Positions 35,292 through 45,070 of a stretch of 64,000 nucleotides of DNA are shown here, piece after piece. Source of the stretch: Clostridia bacterium. Lineage in GTDB: Bacteria; Bacillota; Clostridia; Oscillospirales; CAG-272. The notes under the pieces are model-generated. The model had not been told where the DNA came from, did no database searches, and saw only the letters and a list, made by a program, of their open reading frames with translations. Position 1 is the first letter of the stretch; every line of letters starts with the position of its first letter. The DNA lies in NCBI GenBank assembly GCA_017462385.1, contig JAFTRE010000012.1, forward strand, positions 1-64,000, in the 5' to 3' direction. The position numbers and the translations under genes were made by a program.

Positions 35292-36476
35292 ATGAAAGAA
35301 TTCGAACTTAAATACGGCTGTAATCCCAATCAAAAACCGTCCAAGATATTTATGAAGAATGGCGGAGAACTCCCGATAGAGATACTCTGCGGACGTCCCG
35401 GATATATCAATTTTCTTGATGCTCTCAACGCATGGCAGCTCGTTCGTGAGCTGAGTCTTGCGACGGGCAATGTTGCCGCAACATCGTTCAAGCACGTAAG
35501 CCCCGCAGGTGCCGCTATCGGCCGTAAGCTGAACGACCGCGAGAAAAAAGCTTGCTTTGTCGATGACATTGCAGGTCTTGACGATTCTCCGCTTGCTTGC
35601 GCATATGCCAGAGCGAGAGGAACCGACCGTATGTCCTCCTTCGGAGATTTTATCGCACTCTCCGATGTTTGTGACGAGACTACCGCTTCGATCATAAAGC
35701 GTGAGGTTTCCGACGGTATCATCGCTCCCGGCTATACCCCCAAGGCGCTTGAAATACTCAGCTCAAAGCGCAACGGCGCTTACAATATTATTAAAATAGA
35801 TCCCGATTACGTTCCCGCTCCAATTGAGCATAAGGACGTTTTCGGTATCACATTTGAGCAGGGCAGAAACAATTTCAAGATCGACCGCGAGCTGCTCACA
35901 AATGTAGTAACTGCAAACAAAAATTTTACAGATGACGCTATAAATGATCTTATTCTGTCGCTCATCACACTCAAATATACCCAGTCCAACTCGGTTTGCT
36001 ATGCGCACGGCGGTCAGACGACCGGCGTCGGCGCAGGCCAGCAATCGCGTATACATTGCACAAGACTTGCCGGCGGTAAGTCCGACAACTGGTTCTTGCG
36101 TCAGGCTGACAAGGTTCTTGACTTGCCCTTCAAGGCAGATTGCGGACGCCCCGACAGAAACAATGCTATTGACCTTTATATTTCGGATGAGTCCGAGTAT
36201 CTGCTTGCTGACGGTATGTGGCAGAGATACTTCACCTGCTGTCCCGACGAATTTACTCGCGAGCAAAAGCGCGCATATCTCGATACCATCAAGGGCGTTG
36301 CCCTCGGGTCGGACGCTTTCTTCCCGTTCTCGGATAATATCGAGAGAGCATACCGCTCGGGCGTCAGCTTTGTAGCTCAGCCAGGCGGCTCGGTACGCGA
36401 TGACCTCGTTATAGAGGCTTGTAACAGCTTCGGAATGGTGATGGCATTTACCGGAATGCGTCTGTTCCACCATTGA
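35292..36476 (+). CDS. Stand-alone AICAR transformylase (PurH C-domain type)
   Basis: This enzyme formylates AICAR to FAICAR with 10-formyl-tetrahydrofolate. The 394-residue chain corresponds to the transformylase part of PurH without the IMPCH domain: FELKYGCNPNQKPSKIF at the start, ATSFKHVSPAGAAIG (catalytic K/H region), and SNSVCYAHGGQTTGVGAGQQSRIHCTRLA in the middle. Residue order is intact. The start has an AAAGGA site. It follows the PurO-type cyclohydrolase by 43 bases. Confidence 0.93.
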   Translation: MKEFELKYGCNPNQKPSKIFMKNGGELPIEILCGRPGYINFLDALNAWQLVRELSLATGNVAATSFKHVSPAGAAIGRKLNDREKKACFVDDIAGLDDSPLACAYARARGTDRMSSFGDFIALSDVCDETTASIIKREVSDGIIAPGYTPKALEILSSKRNGAYNIIKIDPDYVPAPIEHKDVFGITFEQGRNNFKIDRELLTNVVTANKNFTDDAINDLILSLITLKYTQSNSVCYAHGGQTTGVGAGQQSRIHCTRLAGGKSDNWFLRQADKVLDLPFKADCGRPDRNNAIDLYISDESEYLLADGMWQRYFTCCPDEFTREQKRAYLDTIKGVALGSDAFFPFSDNIERAYRSGVSFVAQPGGSVRDDLVIEACNSFGMVMAFTGMRLFHH

Positions 36477-36492
36477 TCACAAAACAAAAAGT
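36475..36492 (+). repeat. Recurring intercistronic element, copy 2
   Basis: GATCACAAAA followed by CAAAAAGT, directly overlapping the stop region of the AICAR transformylase gene and 38 bases before purD. Confidence 0.5.
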
Positions 36493-36529
36493 TCTACAAC
36501 TTATTAAATAATAATTTTGCAGGTGTAAT

Positions 36530-37798
36530 ATGAATATACTTGTGGTCGGCGGCGGCGGACGCGAGCACGCCTTGATCAAAAAACTGAAACAAAGCGAAAA
36601 AGTTACTAAAATATACGCACTTCCCGGCAACGGTGGCATAGCCGCCGATGCCGAATGTGTAGATATCGGCGCAAAGGATATTCCCGCTATCGTGGATTTC
36701 GCGGTCAATAACAGCATTGATTATGCCGTCGTTGCGCCGGATGATCCGCTGGTGCTCGGCGCGGTAGATGCGCTTGAAGAGAAGGGCATTCCTTGCTTTG
36801 GCCCCCGTGCCAATGCCGCTATCATCGAAGGCAGTAAGGTTTTTTCAAAAAATCTTATGAAAAAGTACGGTATACCTACTGCGGAGTATGAAGTATTCGA
36901 CGATATGGATGCGGCGCTGAAATATCTTGAAACAGCCCCCATTCCCACTGTCATCAAGGCAGACGGCTTGGCGCTCGGCAAGGGTGTTATCATCGCGCAG
37001 ACACGCGACGAGGCAAAGGACGCTGTTCGCTCCATGATGCAGGATAAGGTTTTCGGCAAGAGCGGAGACCACATAGTTATTGAAGAATTTTTAACGGGAC
37101 CCGAGGTCTCGGTGCTTTCGTTTACCGACGGCAAAACGGTGGTTCCCATGATATCCTCAATGGACCATAAGAGAGCGGGGGACAATGACACGGGGCTTAA
37201 TACGGGCGGCATGGGAACCGTTGCTCCCAACCCATATTATACAGAGGATATTGCCAAGGTCTGCATGGAAAAAATATTCCGTCCGACTGTCGATGCCATG
37301 AATGCCGAGGGTAGAAGCTTTAAGGGCTGTCTTTACTTCGGTTTGATGCTGACACCGAAGGGACCCAAGGTCATTGAGTATAATTGCCGCTTCGGAGACC
37401 CCGAAACGCAGGTGGTGTTGCCGCTTCTCGAGTCCGATCTGCTGACGATCATGCAGGCTACTACAAACGGAACGCTTGCCGGGACCGAGGTCAAGTTCAG
37501 CAGCAAAAACGCATGCTGTGTTATCATGGCATCCGAGGGATACCCCACAAGCTATGAAAAGGGCTATGAAATGACGGTGCCCGATGATATTGCCGATTCT
37601 GTTTACGTAGCGGGCGCTACGCTTAAGAACGGTAAGCTTCTGACAAACGGCGGCCGTGTGCTCGGCGTTACATCGGTCGCGGATACACTTGAGGATGCAA
37701 TAAAGCTGTCCTATGGTAAGGTCGAAAAGATAAAATTCGGTAACGCATATTACCGTCACGACATCGGAAAACGAGCACTTGAGGCTTACAAGGAGTAA
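36530..37798 (+). CDS. purD: Phosphoribosylamine-glycine ligase (GAR synthetase)
   Basis: PurD is an ATP-grasp ligase joining phosphoribosylamine and glycine. The 422-residue chain starts NILVVGGGGREHALIKKLKQS, has the ATP-grasp core TVIKADGLALGKGVIIA, EEFLTGPEVSVLSFTDGK, the family tag HKRAGDNDTGLNTGGMGTV (usually HKR..DGD.GPNTGGMG), and the metal site VIEYNCRFGDPETQVVLP. Length is normal. The purL gene starts 9 bases after its stop. Confidence 0.97.
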   Translation: MNILVVGGGGREHALIKKLKQSEKVTKIYALPGNGGIAADAECVDIGAKDIPAIVDFAVNNSIDYAVVAPDDPLVLGAVDALEEKGIPCFGPRANAAIIEGSKVFSKNLMKKYGIPTAEYEVFDDMDAALKYLETAPIPTVIKADGLALGKGVIIAQTRDEAKDAVRSMMQDKVFGKSGDHIVIEEFLTGPEVSVLSFTDGKTVVPMISSMDHKRAGDNDTGLNTGGMGTVAPNPYYTEDIAKVCMEKIFRPTVDAMNAEGRSFKGCLYFGLMLTPKGPKVIEYNCRFGDPETQVVLPLLESDLLTIMQATTNGTLAGTEVKFSSKNACCVIMASEGYPTSYEKGYEMTVPDDIADSVYVAGATLKNGKLLTNGGRVLGVTSVADTLEDAIKLSYGKVEKIKFGNAYYRHDIGKRALEAYKE

Positions 37799-37807
37799 AA
37801 AACACAT

Positions 37808-40800
37808 ATGGTTTACAGAATATTTGTTGAAAAGAAAAAAGAGCTTGCACACGAGGCAAATTCGCTTTATTCCGAGCTTAAAAATCTGCTCGGTATTAAG
37901 AACCTGACCTCTGTTCGCATACTTAACCGCTACGATGTGGAGAATATCCCGGAAAAGCTTTTCGAAGATACTGTCTCATCGGTATTTTCGGAGCCCCAGC
38001 TTGATATTGCAACAAGAGAGCTTGAGGTTGCCGAGGGCACTGTTTTTGCGGTCGAGTATCTGCCCGGTCAGTTTGATCAGAGAGCGGACAGTGCAGCGCA
38101 GTGCATACAGATAGTTTCCTGCGGTGACCGCCCGTTGATCCGTACCGCAAAAGTATACGTTCTCGGCGGCGAGCTTAGAGCAGAGGACGTAGCGGAGATC
38201 AAAAAATATGTTATCAACCCTGTTGAGGCGCGTGAGGCGAGCCTCGACATGCCTGAAACACTCGTCGCCGAATACGATATACCAACGAGCGTCGCAACGC
38301 TCGGCGGCTTTTGCCAAAAAACAGATGACGAGCTTGCCGATATGATCAAAACTCTCGGTCTTGCTATGGATATCGATGATATCAAATTCTGCCGCGAATA
38401 TTTCGCGAGCGAGAAGAGAGACCCCACTATCACAGAGATTAGAATGATCGATACATATTGGTCGGATCACTGCCGTCATACTACGTTTTTGACTACCATC
38501 GACAATGTGGCCTTTGAGGACGAGCTACTTGAAAAGACCTATAAAGAATACCTTGCCACAAGAGAAAAGCTGGGCAGAACAAAGCCGCAGAATCTCATGG
38601 ATATAGGTACACTTGCAGGTAAGTATCTCAAAGCGACGGGTCAGCTTCGCAAGCTGGACGAGTCCGAGGAGATCAACGCCTGTACCGTCAAGATGGAGGT
38701 CGAGGTCGACGGCGTTAAGGAACCGTGGCTGTTGCTGTTCAAAAACGAAACGCACAACCACCCCACCGAAATCGAGCCCTTTGGCGGCGCGGCAACCTGT
38801 ATCGGCGGCGCTATTCGCGACCCGCTGTCGGGACGCTCCTATGTTTACGCCGCAATGCGCGTTACTGGCGCGGCTGACCCCACTGTTCCCGTTTCCGAAA
38901 CCATCAAGGGCAAGCTGCCTCAGAGAAAGATAGTTCAGACTGCGGCGGCGGGTTATTCCTCTTACGGTAACCAGATCGGACTTGCAACCGGTATGGTCGA
39001 CGAGCTTTATCATCCCGGTTATGCGGCAAAGAGAATGGAGATAGGTGCCGTTATCGCGGCTACTCCTGCGGCGAATGTTCGCCGCGAGTGCCACGAGGAC
39101 GGCGACGTGGTCATACTTCTCGGTGGACGCACGGGACGCGACGGTATCGGCGGCGCGACCGGCTCCTCAAAGGCGCATGACTCTCACTCGGTTGAGACCT
39201 GCGGCGCAGAGGTGCAAAAGGGTAACGCGCCTGAGGAAAGAAAGCTGCAGAGACTGTTCCGTAACGCCGAGGCGTGCAGAATGATAAAGAGATGTAACGA
39301 CTTTGGCGCCGGCGGCGTATCCGTTGCTATCGGTGAGCTTGCTGACGGACTTGACATCGACCTCAATAAGGTTCCCAAAAAATATGAGGGACTTGACGGC
39401 ACCGAGCTTGCAATCTCCGAGTCTCAGGAGAGAATGGCGGTCGTTATAGAAAAAGAAAATATTGATAAATTTATGGCGCTTGCCGATAGCGAGAACCTTG
39501 AAGCTACCGTTGTTGCGCGCGTTACCGAGGAGCCTCGCCTGCGCGTTCATTGGAATGGCAAGACCATCATAGATATCTCCCGCGAATTCCTCAACTCCAA
39601 CGGCGCGGAGAAGCACATTGAGATCACACCCGCTAAAACCGCGGATTATGCAAAAGCACCTGTCTCTGACTTTGCTGAGGCCTATAAATCGCTTGTGGGC
39701 GACCTCAATGTCTGTTCAAAGCGCGGTCTTTCCGAGAGATTCGACTCCACTATCGGCGCAGGAACTGTACTTATGCCGTTTGGCGGCAAGCATCAGAGAA
39801 CGCCCATTCAGGCAATGGTGCATAAGATCTCGGTTGAAGAAAAGCATACCGACAACTGCTCCTATATGTCTTGGGGATATAACCCTTATATCGCAGAAAA
39901 GTCACCTTATCACAGCGCATATCTCGCCGTTGTTGAGAGCGTTTCCAAGCTTATCGCGTCGGGTGCATCCTATGAAGACGTTTATCTGACCTTCCAGGAG
40001 TATTTTGAAAAGCCCCTGAAGGACGGAAAGCGTTGGGGTAAGCCCTTCTCGGCACTTCTCGGCGCGTTCCGCGCACAGGTCGAGCTGGGTATTGCCGCTA
40101 TCGGCGGTAAGGACTCCATGAGCGGTTCGTTCGAGCAGCTTGATGTTCCGCCCACGTTGGTTTCCTTTGCGGTTACCACCGGTAAGACCGACGAGGTCAT
40201 TACCAATGATATGAAGGCGGCAGGGCATAAGGTGGTTATGCTGTCTCCCGAGTACGGAGAGGATAAGCTTCCCGTTGCAAGCTCGCTTATCGAGCTGTTT
40301 AACAAGGTTACGGCTTTGATGAGAGCGGGCAAGGTCTACTCCGCTTATACACCTACTTTCGGTGGCGTTGCCGAGGCAATCTACAAAATGTGTATCGGTA
40401 ACGGTCTCGGATTTGAATTTGACAAGTCCATGAGCCTTGACGATATCTTCGGTTACGCATATGGATCCTTCCTGCTCGAGGTTGACTCCGATGTTGAGGG
40501 CAAGTCTGTTGGCGTGGTCACGAATGATAATAAGTTCACATATAACGAGCAATCCATATGCGTTTGTGATCTCGAGAAGCTTTATGAGGGCAAACTGGAG
40601 AGCGTTTTCCCTTGCCTTGAAAAGAAAGAAAATAAAACATACGAGAACTTCAGCTTCAAGGCTGAAAAGAGAAGTGCTCCCGCCCTCAAGGTCGCAAAGC
40701 CCAAGGTGCTCATTCCTGTGTTCCCGGGTACAAACTGCGAATTTGACACTGCAAAGGTGATGAGAGATGCGGGCGCCGATGCTAACATATTTGTTATCAA

Positions 40801-41497
40801 TAACTTGACAAGTGATGGTATTTCAAGAAGCGTCGAGCGCTTCGCAAAGGAACTGCAAACCAGCCAAATGATATTCGTTCCCGGCGGCTTCTCCGGCGGT
40901 GACGAGCCCGACGGCTCCGGCAAGTTCATAATGGCGTTCTTCCGAAACGCACAGATCAAGGATGGCGTTCACAGTCTGCTGAATGACCGCGATGGCCTTA
41001 TCTGCGGTATCTGTAACGGCTTCCAGGCGCTTATCAAGATAGGTCTTGTGCCTTACGGTAAGATAATAGATACCGATGAGAATTGCCCCACGCTGACATT
41101 TAACACCATCGGTCGCCACCAGTCTAAGCTTGTAAGAACGCGCATTGCCTCCAATAAATCCCCGTGGCTTGCGGCTACCGAGGTCGGCGACATTTATACT
41201 GTTGCCATTTCCCACGGTGAGGGTAGATTCCTCGCCTCGGACGAGTTGGTAAAACAGCTCGCGGCTAACGGTCAAATCGCAACGCAGTATGTCGATCTTG
41301 ACGGCAACGCTACAAGCGATATCCGTTATAATCCCAACGACTCTGTATGCGCTATCGAGGGTATCACATCTCCCGACGGACGCGTGTTCGGTAAGATGGG
41401 TCACTCCGAGCGTATCGGCAAGGGACTTTATAAGAATGTGGTCGGCGAATTCGATATGAAGATGTTCGAGTCGGCTGTTAAATATTTTAAAGGCTAA
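37808..41497 (+). CDS. purL: Phosphoribosylformylglycinamidine synthase, large single-chain form
   Basis: PurL turns FGAR into FGAM with ATP and glutamine. The 1229-residue chain carries all parts that many Gram-positives split into PurS, PurL and PurQ. There is a small N-terminal PurS-like domain, a linker with EKRDPTITEIRMIDTYWSDH, the synthetase core with KNETHNHPTEIEPFGG near residue 315, ELGIAAIGGKDSMSGSF in the second half, and a glutamine amidotransferase domain from ~964 (VFPGTNCEFD, catalytic Cys in GICNGFQ at ~1069, and SHGEGRF). It is an intact copy; a degenerate relative lies at 59997-61709. Confidence 0.96.
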   Translation: MVYRIFVEKKKELAHEANSLYSELKNLLGIKNLTSVRILNRYDVENIPEKLFEDTVSSVFSEPQLDIATRELEVAEGTVFAVEYLPGQFDQRADSAAQCIQIVSCGDRPLIRTAKVYVLGGELRAEDVAEIKKYVINPVEAREASLDMPETLVAEYDIPTSVATLGGFCQKTDDELADMIKTLGLAMDIDDIKFCREYFASEKRDPTITEIRMIDTYWSDHCRHTTFLTTIDNVAFEDELLEKTYKEYLATREKLGRTKPQNLMDIGTLAGKYLKATGQLRKLDESEEINACTVKMEVEVDGVKEPWLLLFKNETHNHPTEIEPFGGAATCIGGAIRDPLSGRSYVYAAMRVTGAADPTVPVSETIKGKLPQRKIVQTAAAGYSSYGNQIGLATGMVDELYHPGYAAKRMEIGAVIAATPAANVRRECHEDGDVVILLGGRTGRDGIGGATGSSKAHDSHSVETCGAEVQKGNAPEERKLQRLFRNAEACRMIKRCNDFGAGGVSVAIGELADGLDIDLNKVPKKYEGLDGTELAISESQERMAVVIEKENIDKFMALADSENLEATVVARVTEEPRLRVHWNGKTIIDISREFLNSNGAEKHIEITPAKTADYAKAPVSDFAEAYKSLVGDLNVCSKRGLSERFDSTIGAGTVLMPFGGKHQRTPIQAMVHKISVEEKHTDNCSYMSWGYNPYIAEKSPYHSAYLAVVESVSKLIASGASYEDVYLTFQEYFEKPLKDGKRWGKPFSALLGAFRAQVELGIAAIGGKDSMSGSFEQLDVPPTLVSFAVTTGKTDEVITNDMKAAGHKVVMLSPEYGEDKLPVASSLIELFNKVTALMRAGKVYSAYTPTFGGVAEAIYKMCIGNGLGFEFDKSMSLDDIFGYAYGSFLLEVDSDVEGKSVGVVTNDNKFTYNEQSICVCDLEKLYEGKLESVFPCLEKKENKTYENFSFKAEKRSAPALKVAKPKVLIPVFPGTNCEFDTAKVMRDAGADANIFVINNLTSDGISRSVERFAKELQTSQMIFVPGGFSGGDEPDGSGKFIMAFFRNAQIKDGVHSLLNDRDGLICGICNGFQALIKIGLVPYGKIIDTDENCPTLTFNTIGRHQSKLVRTRIASNKSPWLAATEVGDIYTVAISHGEGRFLASDELVKQLAANGQIATQYVDLDGNATSDIRYNPNDSVCAIEGITSPDGRVFGKMGHSERIGKGLYKNVVGEFDMKMFESAVKYFKG

Positions 41498-41506
41498 AGC
41501 TTAAAT

Positions 41507-41538
41507 AATCGCCGCCGCGTTGCGGCACGGCGGCGATT
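41507..41538 (+). terminator. GC-rich hairpin between purL and fhs
   Basis: A perfect 11-base stem (41507-41517 with 41528-41538) with a 10-base loop and little U-tract. It may partly terminate, stall a ribosome or protect the upstream mRNA. Confidence 0.55.
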
Positions 41539-41555
41539 TGCTATGTTTATGCACA

Positions 41556-41574
41556 CATCACAAAATAATAAAAG
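41556..41574 (+). repeat. Recurring intercistronic element, copy 3
   Basis: CATCACAAAA followed by TAATAAAAG, ending at the AAAAGGAG ribosome site of fhs. Confidence 0.5.
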
Positions 41575-41585
41575 GAGCTACTAAA

Positions 41586-43259
41586 ATGGCATATCTTTCG
41601 GATATAGAGATCGCCCAAGCAACTCCCATGAAACACATAACCGAGATTGCAAAGGTTGCGGGCGTTGATGCGAAATACATGGAGCAGTACGGAAACTACA
41701 AGGCAAAGGTAGATTACGCCCTGCTCAAGGACAGCCCCCGCAAGGACGGCAAGCTCATACTTGTTACCGCCATTACCCCCACGCCTGCGGGCGAGGGCAA
41801 GACCACTACCACCATCGGTCTTTCGGACGGATTGAAAAAGATCGGCAAAAATGTAGTCGTGGCACTCCGCGAGCCGTCTCTGGGACCGGTGTTCGGCATT
41901 AAGGGCGGCGCGGCAGGCGGCGGATACGCACAGGTCGTGCCCATGGAGGACATCAACCTGCATTTTACAGGTGATTTTCACGCCATAGGCGCGGCAAACA
42001 ACCTGCTTGCGGCAATGCTTGATAACCATATCTATCAGGGGAATGAGCTGAATATTGACCCCCGCCGTATCACATGGCACCGCTGCGTCGATATGAACGA
42101 CCGCCAGCTGCGCTTTGTTACAGACGGCTTGGGAGGCCGTGTCAACGGTGTTCCGCGCGAGGATGCTTACGATATTACCGTTGCCTCCGAGATCATGGCG
42201 GTGTTCTGCCTGTCCTCCTCCATTTCGGACCTCAAGGCGAGACTTTCCCGCATCGTTGTGGCTTACACTTATGACGAAAAGCCCGTTACCGCAGGCGATC
42301 TTAACGCGGTCGGCGCTATGGCGGCACTGCTTAAGGACGCCCTCAAGCCCAATCTCGTTCAGACGCTGGAGGGAACTCCCGCGTTTGTTCACGGCGGTCC
42401 TTTTGCAAATATCGCACATGGCTGTAACTCTGTCATTGCTACAAAAATGGCAATGAAGCTGGGTGACTATGCAGTTACCGAGGCAGGCTTTGGAGCAGAC
42501 CTCGGAGCAGAGAAGTTCCTCGATATTAAGTGCCGTATGGCAGGGCTGACCCCCTCCGCAGTTGTGGTCGTCGCTACCGTTCGCGCACTTAAAATGCACG
42601 GCGGCACACCTAAGACCGAGCTGGGCACGGAAAATTTGGAGACACTTGAAAAGGGAATACCTAATCTGCTTCGTCACGTTTCCAACATTAAAAACGTGTA
42701 CAAGCTGCCCTGTGTTGTGGCGGTCAACCGTTTCCCGACCGACACCGATGCCGAGATCGAGCTGGTTATTGCAAAGTGCCGAGAACTCGGTGTAAATGTT
42801 GTTCTCTCTACCGTTTGGGCGGAGGGCGGCAAGGGCGGAATGGCACTTGCCGAGGAGGTCGTAAGACTTTGCGAACAGCCTAACGATTTCAGCTTCAGCT
42901 ACGAGGATGACCTCTCCATCGCAGATAAAATAAAGGCCGTCGTCACTCGCGTATACGGAGGCGAGGATGTCAATATCACACCTGCGGCGCAAAAGCAGAT
43001 AGATCAGTTGACCGCGTTGGGATATGATAAATTGCCCGTTTGTATTGCCAAGACACAGTATTCTTTCTCGGATGACCCCACCAAGCTGGGCGCGCCCGAG
43101 GGCTTTACGGTCACCGTGCGAAACGTCAAGGTTTCGGCGGGTGCGGGCTTTATAGTCGTGCTCACCGGCGATATCATGACCATGCCCGGACTGCCCAAGG
43201 TTCCCGCGGCAGAGAAGATCGACGTTGACGACAACGGCAAGATATCCGGACTTTTCTGA
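41586..43259 (+). CDS. fhs: Formate-tetrahydrofolate ligase
   Basis: Fhs makes 10-formyl-tetrahydrofolate from formate, ATP and tetrahydrofolate. The 557-residue chain has the P-loop [16 protein letters not shown] (~66-81), [23 protein letters not shown], and [18 protein letters not shown], and ends in the usual [17 protein letters not shown]. The start at 41586 has an AAAAGGAG site; the frame opens earlier at 41520 but without a ribosome site. It is the last gene of the operon and makes the cofactor used by PurN and AICAR transformylase. Confidence 0.97.
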   Translation: MAYLSDIEIAQATPMKHITEIAKVAGVDAKYMEQYGNYKAKVDYALLKDSPRKDGKLILVTAITPTPAGEGKTTTTIGLSDGLKKIGKNVVVALREPSLGPVFGIKGGAAGGGYAQVVPMEDINLHFTGDFHAIGAANNLLAAMLDNHIYQGNELNIDPRRITWHRCVDMNDRQLRFVTDGLGGRVNGVPREDAYDITVASEIMAVFCLSSSISDLKARLSRIVVAYTYDEKPVTAGDLNAVGAMAALLKDALKPNLVQTLEGTPAFVHGGPFANIAHGCNSVIATKMAMKLGDYAVTEAGFGADLGAEKFLDIKCRMAGLTPSAVVVVATVRALKMHGGTPKTELGTENLETLEKGIPNLLRHVSNIKNVYKLPCVVAVNRFPTDTDAEIELVIAKCRELGVNVVLSTVWAEGGKGGMALAEEVVRLCEQPNDFSFSYEDDLSIADKIKAVVTRVYGGEDVNITPAAQKQIDQLTALGYDKLPVCIAKTQYSFSDDPTKLGAPEGFTVTVRNVKVSAGAGFIVVLTGDIMTMPGLPKVPAAEKIDVDDNGKISGLF

Positions 43260-43264
43260 AAAAT

Positions 43265-43303
43265 AAAAAACAAAAGGCTGTCTATGACAGCCTTTTGTTT
43301 TTT
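43265..43303. terminator. Strong terminator at the end of the purine operon
   Basis: A perfect 18-base stem (43265-43282 with 43286-43303) with a 3-base loop. A-rich and T-rich arms allow it to work for both converging genes. Confidence 0.93.
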
Positions 43304-43310
43304 ATGTAAC

Positions 43311-43544
43311 TTAGTCAAGCCACCAAATGTTGCCCTTTACGAGGACACAGATGAGGTCGATAAGCCACATGAAAGGGATACCAACGACCAACAGTACAAT
43401 AGCGATTACCAAACCAACCATGTTGTTTTTGTCAAGGCTCTTGCAGATTCTGTAGACCCACCATATAATGTCGAGTGCGGGGATGCAAAGCAGGATCTTT
43501 GCTATCAGAGGCAGGTTGTCGATCGTTTCGATCAGTTTCTTCAT
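43311..43544 (-). CDS. Small two-helix membrane protein, unknown function
   Basis: A 77-residue protein with two or three hydrophobic stretches (about residues 14-34 and 42-70), rich in Trp and Ile, starting MKKLIETIDNLPLIAKILLC. GGAG lies eight to nine bases before the start. I do not recognise the family. It stands alone, convergent to fhs. Confidence 0.75.
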   Translation of the reverse strand: MKKLIETIDNLPLIAKILLCIPALDIIWWVYRICKSLDKNNMVGLVIAIVLLVVGIPFMWLIDLICVLVKGNIWWLD

Positions 43545-43669
43545 TTTCGTATCTCCAAATGATTAATTTAGCGGTTATCCGCATTTATTATTATACTATG
43601 TGACGCAACATAAGTCAATGACATTTTTGAAAAAAGTCTTGTTTTCGCGCAGAAAACAAGACTTTTTGG

Positions 43670-44410
43670 TTATATAAGCGAGGTAATTATATTGACAACA
43701 CCGCTTACCGCCATAACGCCGTAAACGGCTTTTTTCAGCATTGCGGCATTTAATTTTTTAAACACACACTTGCCTATTGTCGCCCCCAAGGCCATGCCAA
43801 CTACACCGACCGTGAGAGCTATCCACACATTTACCGTGACAAACCCGGCGGACGCCTTGGCAATGATTGAGTTGATGTTTGAAATTATGAAAAACGCCGA
43901 TAGAGTGGCGATATAGTCATTTGAATCCTTTTCTGATTGCATAAAATAGATGACCGCGGGCGGTCCCCCCATTGAGAATATGGCGTTGGTTATGCCCGAA
44001 AGTGTGCCTAAAATAAGCCCCATATACCACGACGGCTTGATATGCATTTTACTTGAAAAGAAAAAGAAGTATACGCTGAGCACTATCAGCACGATACCGA
44101 GCATCAGCTTAAGTGTCGTATCGGCTTGATCCTTTATAAGAGCAACGGTGACATATGCCGCAACAGTGCTGCCTATCAGCGGAAATATAATGTTTTTCCA
44201 GTGTATGTGACGGAACAGCGTAACTGCCACGGTGACAGATGTACAGGTGCCGAGTATGGACGACAGGACATTTGCCTCTTGATATGCCAGTATGTAGGGC
44301 AAAAAGGTCATGGCAAATATGCCGAAGCCAAATCCGGTAACACTTTGAATAAAGCTTGCTCCCAGCGCTATGATCGCAATAAGTATTAACTGATAGATCT
44401 CTATATCCAT
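43670..44410 (-). CDS. TauE/SafE family membrane permease
   Basis: A 246-residue membrane protein with about eight hydrophobic segments. GASFIQSVTGFGFGIFAMTFLPYIL at the start and LGTLSGITNAIFSMGGPPAVIYFM in the middle are the two duplicated glycine-rich signatures of the TauE/SafE (DUF81) family, linked to export or uptake of sulfonates, sulfite or other organic anions. The ribosome site is weak. The substrate is unknown. Confidence 0.88.
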   Translation of the reverse strand: MDIEIYQLILIAIIALGASFIQSVTGFGFGIFAMTFLPYILAYQEANVLSSILGTCTSVTVAVTLFRHIHWKNIIFPLIGSTVAAYVTVALIKDQADTTLKLMLGIVLIVLSVYFFFFSSKMHIKPSWYMGLILGTLSGITNAIFSMGGPPAVIYFMQSEKDSNDYIATLSAFFIISNINSIIAKASAGFVTVNVWIALTVGVVGMALGATIGKCVFKKLNAAMLKKAVYGVMAVSGVVNIITSLI

Positions 44411-44506
44411 GATATAAGGTGCTTTCTTGGAATTGTACTTGACCTTGCAGACAAATACAGCTTATATATTATCATTTTTTTGCTTTTTTGTCAATCTCAA
44501 AAACAT

Positions 44507-44540
44507 ACAAAAGCTCCGCGGCATGCCGCGGAGCTTTTGT
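44507..44540 (-). terminator. Perfect palindromic terminator
   Basis: A 34-base perfect palindrome (arms 44507-44523 and 44524-44540) directly after the coat-protein gene; T-rich on both strands, so it may also serve the TauE-type gene region. Confidence 0.85.
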
Positions 44541-44995
44541 CAGGAATACATGGAGTTTGCCTGCATATAGTCGTATATCATTTTGCCATGCTGCTGCTCT
44601 TCTTTTTGGATGTGGTTGAGCGCGTTGCGCAGATTTTCGTCCTTAAATTCGAAAATGCAGGTGTCATAAAGACTCGAGGCGTGCTTTTCGGTTGTCAGAA
44701 GATCGGTGCAGAGAAAACAATCGGACTTTTTCTGCTCGTTCTCACCCGCGCCGTATGTGGCGGTGAAGGTGGGCATGGAGGTTGAGGATGCGCCTCCCAT
44801 CTGAGGTGTGCCGCCATTTTCAATGGTGACGAGCGTATCAAAATGGGTCTGTTCGGTGTTTGCAATCTGATTAAAAAGATCCTTTAGCTGAGCATCGCAC
44901 GCGGAGCTTGCATACTTGGTGTATTTGTCGATACAAAGCTTTTCCTGTCCTTTGAGATCCTTGATAAGACTGCTTTCTTTTTGTGTAAGCTGCAT
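44540..44995 (-). CDS. CotF-type spore coat / ferritin-like protein
   Basis: A 151-residue, mostly helical protein with two ferritin-like helical pairs: EKLCIDKYTKYASSACDAQLKDLF with EQTHFDTL, and EKHASSLYDTCIFEFKDENLRNAL with EEQQHGKMIYDYM. This matches the CotF spore-coat family (PF07875). The start has AAGGAG seven bases upstream. Presence of the family fits a sporulating ancestor but does not prove that this organism sporulates. Confidence 0.85.
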   Translation of the reverse strand: MQLTQKESSLIKDLKGQEKLCIDKYTKYASSACDAQLKDLFNQIANTEQTHFDTLVTIENGGTPQMGGASSTSMPTFTATYGAGENEQKKSDCFLCTDLLTTEKHASSLYDTCIFEFKDENLRNALNHIQKEEQQHGKMIYDYMQANSMYS

Positions 44996-45070
44996 AATAA
45001 TACTCCTTTTGAAAAAGATTACACAATTATTATGCGTGAGGTAGGTAAGGAATATTCAGTATAATATAAA

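Noticed and set aside
41547..42992. A 481-codon open frame on the minus strand opposite fhs
   Set aside because: It is fully antisense to fhs, with no motif or ribosome site; an artefact of fhs codon usage.
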